Assembly (NCBI GenBank): GCA_027019605.1
Contig: JALUWJ010000043.1
Location: 31,281 to 95,280, forward strand
Direction of reading: 5' to 3'
Origin: Henriciella sp.
GTDB taxonomy: Bacteria; Pseudomonadota; Alphaproteobacteria; Caulobacterales; Hyphomonadaceae
DNA length: 64,000 nt
The position numbers were made by a program, and so were the translations under genes. Of this stretch, positions 60,326 through 64,000 are shown one piece after another (positions within the stretch are counted from its first letter, which is position 1; each line of letters opens with the position of its first letter). Under the pieces are notes generated by a model, which did no database searches, was not told the DNA's origin, and was given only the letters and a program-made list of their open reading frames with translations.

Positions 60326-62899
60326 CTACCAGGTTACGCCTGCACGCGCATACATGAAGCGCCCAGCAAAGCCGAACGGCGACCGTGCAGAGAACGGGAA
60401 GATGCCGTTAAAGTTCTGGTTACCCGGTGTTTCGGTTGGATAGACGTCGAAGACATTGTCCATGCCGAGCCCGACTGTGACTTTGTCTGTCACATCGAAA
60501 TCAACCGACGCATCAACAATCCACTTGGCTTCCAAAGTGAAGTCATTGTCAGGATTGTTTGACGGATCAACAACGTCGCCATAGCGGGTTGCCCGCGCGT
60601 TGAAGTTTGCCGCTTTCCAACCATAGTCCGCTGACAGGATCAGCTTGGTTTCAGGCGCGCTTTCTTCGAAGGTCAGTTGGTTGTTCCGGCTGAAGAAAGT
60701 CAGATCCGGAAGAACGCTGTTCACCGGCACTTCCGTCACTTCAACTTCAGAGAAGTTGAATGCACCAGACAGACCAAGCTCACCAAGATCTCCGAGGTCC
60801 CAATCATAACGGGCGACAACATCGACACCACGTGTCTCTGTTTCGATTCCGTTTTGGAAGAAGCGAATACGGCTAATGCCTTCAACACCCGCGTTTGCCA
60901 GAACCGCATCAACATCGGCCCCGCCCAGATTCTCCGACAAGAAGATCTGATCTTCAATATCGATGCTAAAGGCGTCGATCGTGATGAAGAAATTATTGTC
61001 CGGCGTGATCACCAGTCCAGCCGAGAAGCTTGTCGACTCTTCTGCATCAAGCGGCTCAGCACCGAGGGCAACTGCAGCTGCAGATGTCGCTGGGAAGGTC
61101 CCGATCTCAAACGGCACACCATCGATGAAGTTTGTCGATGACGCAGTGAAGAATTGCTGCTGCAGGGATGGCGCACGGAATCCTGTGCTGAATGCACCGC
61201 GAACCGCAACAATGTCATTGAAGTCATAACGACCCGTGATCTTACCTGTGAGCGTGTCACCAAAGTCAGAATAGTCCTCATAGCGGATCGCCGCTGAGAG
61301 CAAGGTCTGCTCATTCGGTTCCCACTCAACATCGGCATAAAGACCGATATTGTCACGACCCGCATCAACTTCAGACTGAGGCGTGAAGCCTGCAAACACC
61401 TGGCTACCGCCAGCAAAGCCAACACCGAAATTCGCATCAAACGGATCTGGATAGGTCGCCGGATCGTTGATGTCGAAACCGGTTGGAACGTTCACGCCAA
61501 CCACTGGGTCATAGTTGACGCCTGGAACGCCGCGATAGCCGCCTTGGATGTAAGAGGCTGGCTCACCTTGCGTGATTTCGAAGCCTTCATCACGGAATTC
61601 CGCACCGATCGAAACGGTGGTGATACCTGGCAGAAGCGTATCGAACGAGCGTGTCACGTTCGCGTTCAGCACGACCTGGTCATATTCCAGCGCACCGGCA
61701 TCAAACTCAGTCTGGCTCGTCGGCCCAAGCGACGCGTTGAGCGTGTTGACGACAGAGTAGTCCAGCTCGTTTGAACCATAGACGACGCTGAAATCAGCAT
61801 CCCAGCCAGCAAGATCACCGCGGATACCGCCGCCTGCGCTAATGTCGGTCACATCCCCAACAATGGTTGGCAGGAAACCGTCCGGATAGATCTCGGTCAG
61901 GTTCCGCGGTGTGCTACGTGTGCCGAGGGGGCCTGTCGCAGAGTCACTCGAGCGACGATAGAAACCCGTACTTTCAGCTTCGCGGTCTTGATAACCGGCC
62001 CAGCCATAAAGCTCCCAATCTTCATTCAAGCCAAAACCGGCATTGGCAAAGACGCTAAAGTCTTCTGCATTACCGTTACCCCAATTGTGATTGAGGCGAT
62101 TGAAGGTGTTTTCACGCGGATCGGTTACGCCGCCTGGCGTGATGTACTGACGGCGCGGGTCCAAACCAGCGCGGTTCGATGGGTTGCGATCCTTGTACTC
62201 GCCCGACACGGTCAGGAAGCCAGACTCGCCAAGCGCGAAGCCTTTCCAACCGCTGATCTGAAGCGTTTCACCATCGACGCGGTCTCGGCCTTGGCCTTTG
62301 ATGTCGGTGACAAACGCGCCATAGCGAATATTCGCGCCGCCGCCGGAAGATTCTTCTTTCAGGAGGACGTTGATAACGCCCGCAATCGCATCAGAACCAT
62401 ACTGCGCAGAAGCCCCATCACGCAGAACCTGGACGCTACCAATCGCAGCGGTCGGGATCGAGTTCAGGTCGACGGCAGATGAGCCACGGCCAACGGTGCC
62501 GTTAATGTTCACCAGTGAAGACGAGTGACGGCGCTTAGAATTGACCAAAACAAGGGTCTGGTCTGGCGCAAGGCCACGCAGAGTTGCCGGGCGAATGATG
62601 TCCGAGCCATCACTGATTGCAGTTTGGTTGAAGTTGAACGATGGAACCGTTGCGGCGAGAATCTGATTCAATTCTGTTCGACCGGTTTCAGTGAGCTCTG
62701 CAACCGGAAAGACATCGACAGGAACAGACGTTTCCAGCGCGGTTCGGTCCGCTGATCGTGTCCCCGTCACGACAATCTGGCTTTGACGGAGCTCGTCGGC
62801 ATCGTCGGCTGTTTCAGTATCCCGTGCATTTGCTGGGAGAGCTGCTGACAGAATCGCGAGTGAAAACGCGCCTCCCGCCAGTAATCGAGATTTATTCAT
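60326..62899 (-). CDS. TonB-dependent outer-membrane receptor (paralogue)
   Basis: The product is 857 aa from ATG 62899 (AAGGATAA upstream) or 859 aa from 62905. The signal peptide is cleaved near ANA/RDTE. The plug domain (about 40-160) has QIVVTGTRSADRTALETSVPVDVF in part, LRGLAPDQTLVLVNSKRRH, and VLRDGASAQYGSDAIAGVINV. The beta-barrel ends in GFAGRFMYARAGVTW. FEITQGEPASY parallels FEITQGDPASF of the convergent receptor, confirming paralogy, but loop regions differ, so ligands may too. It is divergent from carB with a 270-base gap. Confidence 0.95.
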   Translation of the reverse strand: MNKSRLLAGGAFSLAILSAALPANARDTETADDADELRQSQIVVTGTRSADRTALETSVPVDVFPVAELTETGRTELNQILAATVPSFNFNQTAISDGSDIIRPATLRGLAPDQTLVLVNSKRRHSSSLVNINGTVGRGSSAVDLNSIPTAAIGSVQVLRDGASAQYGSDAIAGVINVLLKEESSGGGANIRYGAFVTDIKGQGRDRVDGETLQISGWKGFALGESGFLTVSGEYKDRNPSNRAGLDPRRQYITPGGVTDPRENTFNRLNHNWGNGNAEDFSVFANAGFGLNEDWELYGWAGYQDREAESTGFYRRSSDSATGPLGTRSTPRNLTEIYPDGFLPTIVGDVTDISAGGGIRGDLAGWDADFSVVYGSNELDYSVVNTLNASLGPTSQTEFDAGALEYDQVVLNANVTRSFDTLLPGITTVSIGAEFRDEGFEITQGEPASYIQGGYRGVPGVNYDPVVGVNVPTGFDINDPATYPDPFDANFGVGFAGGSQVFAGFTPQSEVDAGRDNIGLYADVEWEPNEQTLLSAAIRYEDYSDFGDTLTGKITGRYDFNDIVAVRGAFSTGFRAPSLQQQFFTASSTNFIDGVPFEIGTFPATSAAAVALGAEPLDAEESTSFSAGLVITPDNNFFITIDAFSIDIEDQIFLSENLGGADVDAVLANAGVEGISRIRFFQNGIETETRGVDVVARYDWDLGDLGELGLSGAFNFSEVEVTEVPVNSVLPDLTFFSRNNQLTFEESAPETKLILSADYGWKAANFNARATRYGDVVDPSNNPDNDFTLEAKWIVDASVDFDVTDKVTVGLGMDNVFDVYPTETPGNQNFNGIFPFSARSPFGFAGRFMYARAGVTW

Positions 62900-63105
62900 A
62901 CCCATTATCCTTGCTTTTTTATTGGGGGCGTCGAGATAGGGGGTTGCCTTCGCGGAAAACATCCTACGAATAGTTAATATTTAAATTCGCTGCCCGACCG
63001 TTGCTTTGATGCCACACCCGTAACACCGGAAGAGTACTTGCTCGGCACTATGACCCACCAACTGCGAAACAGTACATGTTTTCGCGGTTTTGGCTGCTTT
63101 TCCGC

Positions 63106-63135
63106 TTGCCCGCTCTACCGACTCCCCGCTATAGG
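63106..63135 (+). promoter_or_regulatory. Possible promoter of carB
   Basis: TTGCCC (63106-63111) and TATAGG (63130-63135) are separated by 18 bases, about 42 bases before the carB ATG. Weak match to sigma-70. The rest of the 270-base gap with the divergent receptor gene shows only an AT-rich patch near 62970-62985. Confidence 0.4.
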
Positions 63136-63176
63136 GCAGCCGTTTGCCTAGGCCGTGAAACAAGAAGGAAATCCTG

Positions 63177-64000
63177 ATGCCGAAACGCACCGATCTTCAA
63201 TCCATTCTTGTTATCGGTGCCGGCCCGATCATTATCGGCCAGGCTTGTGAATTCGATTATTCTGGTGTTCAGGCGATCAAGGCCCTGAAAGGGGAAGGCT
63301 ACCGGGTCATCCTGGTCAATTCCAACCCGGCCACAATCATGACCGACCCCGGCCTCGCCGACGCGACTTATATCGAGCCAATCACCCCAGATTTCGTCGA
63401 AAAAATCATCGAGATCGAAAAGCCTGACGCGCTGCTCCCGACCATGGGAGGTCAAACCGCTTTGAATTGTGCCCTCGCCCTTCAACAGGCGGGGGTTCTT
63501 TCTAAGCACGGTGTGGAACTGATTGGCGCACGCGCAGATGCGATTGAAATGGCCGAAGATCGCAAACTGTTTCGCGAAGCTATGGATCGTATCGGACTCG
63601 AAAACCCGAAAGCAGAGATCGTCTCGTCGCCGAAGAATGAAGACGGCTCCTACGATCGCATCACGGGCCTGAAAAACGCCCTCGACGTGCTTGATCATGT
63701 CGGCCTGCCAGCCATCATCCGTCCGGCCTTTACGCTTGGCGGCACAGGCGGCGGCGTCGCTTACAATCGCGCCGAATATGAAGAGATCTGCCGCGCCGGG
63801 ATCGCCGCCTCGCCCGTCGCTCAAATCCTGGTCGATGAAAGCCTGCTCGGTTGGAAAGAGTATGAGATGGAGGTCGTGCGCGACAAAGCCGACAATGCCA
63901 TCATCATCTGTGCGATCGAAAACATCGACCCGATGGGCGTTCACACAGGCGATTCGATCACCGTGGCCCCTGCCCTGACGCTGACCGATCGCGAATATCA
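63177..64000 (+). CDS. carB: Carbamoyl phosphate synthase large subunit (3' end outside window)
   Basis: From ATG 63177 (AAGAAGGAA upstream) the frame stays open to the right edge, about 274 codons. It begins [21 protein letters not shown], the standard CarB start, followed by [33 protein letters not shown] and ATP-grasp residues ([27 protein letters not shown]). Complete CarB is about 1070-1100 aa; only the N-terminal synthetase part is here. It makes carbamoyl phosphate for arginine and pyrimidine synthesis. No carA lies upstream in the window. Confidence 0.96.
   Translation, partial: MPKRTDLQSILVIGAGPIIIGQACEFDYSGVQAIKALKGEGYRVILVNSNPATIMTDPGLADATYIEPITPDFVEKIIEIEKPDALLPTMGGQTALNCALALQQAGVLSKHGVELIGARADAIEMAEDRKLFREAMDRIGLENPKAEIVSSPKNEDGSYDRITGLKNALDVLDHVGLPAIIRPAFTLGGTGGGVAYNRAEYEEICRAGIAASPVAQILVDESLLGWKEYEMEVVRDKADNAIIICAIENIDPMGVHTGDSITVAPALTLTDREY

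Overview
This window looks like chromosomal DNA of an alphaproteobacterium of moderately high GC, most likely a Hyphomonadaceae/Maricaulales-type marine bacterium. The taxonomic call is inference. It rests on the sucC-sucD-sucA-sucB order, the rpmH-rnpA-yidC-engB-argB-dapD block, scattered mutM/ubiE/ubiB/coaBC/dut genes, two large TonB-dependent receptors, and many small membrane proteins of unknown function. I see no rRNA, tRNA, CRISPR array, insertion sequence, integrase or phage gene, and codon use looks uniform. Both window edges cut genes: a GGDEF-EAL protein on the left and carB on the right.

Layout. 0-1.7 kb: truncated c-di-GMP enzyme. 1.7-8.65 kb: TCA-cycle operon sucCDAB (minus strand) with a visible promoter and terminator. 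8.7-13.4 kb: PhoD-like lipoprotein, then a minus-strand DUF2141 / Tat-exported carotenoid oxygenase / DUF2306 operon divergent from a membrane-bound LytTR regulator, with direct repeats between them. 13.4-17.7 kb: unknown exported proteins, a TrmH-like methylase, a quinone oxidoreductase, mutM and a pilin-like orphan. 17.8-22.6 kb: DUF2330 plus orphan RnfD-like pair, then ubiE-ubiB. 22.5-27 kb: minus-strand set of DUF547, TVP38, MerA-like reductase and an orphan histidine kinase. 27.2-35.5 kb: plus-strand housekeeping run (rpmH, rnpA, yidC, engB, GNAT, argB, DUF1036 protein, HAD phosphatase, dapD, hpf, ptsN). 35.5-47.9 kb: mixed accessory and metabolic genes (MBL hydrolase, alpha/beta hydrolase, ThiF-like, a membrane/VWA-like pair, methyltransferases, PIF1-type helicase, LysR, dut, coaBC). 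48-51.5 kb: a complete phage-shock locus with pspA, pspB, pspC and divergent pspF, plus three unlisted-type small proteins. 51.5-57.3 kb: DUF418, CoxE-like VWA protein, LuxR-hydrolase fusion and acyl-CoA dehydrogenase. 57.5-62.9 kb: two convergent paralogous TonB receptors sharing a strong terminator. 63.2 kb onward: carB.

Possible new biology is concentrated in these places: (1) the LytTR / periplasmic carotenoid oxygenase locus; (2) the DUF2330/RnfD-like pair; (3) the psp locus with a 37-aa protein translationally wedged between PspA and PspB, a sigma-54-type promoter and a palindrome beside pspF; (4) a structured, possibly RNA-encoding gap between psp and coaBC; (5) the four-helix membrane protein / VWA-like pair; (6) a LuxR-type HTH fused to an alpha/beta hydrolase. 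A window-wide oddity is that five of eight convergent gene pairs overlap by exactly four bases, sharing their stop codons.
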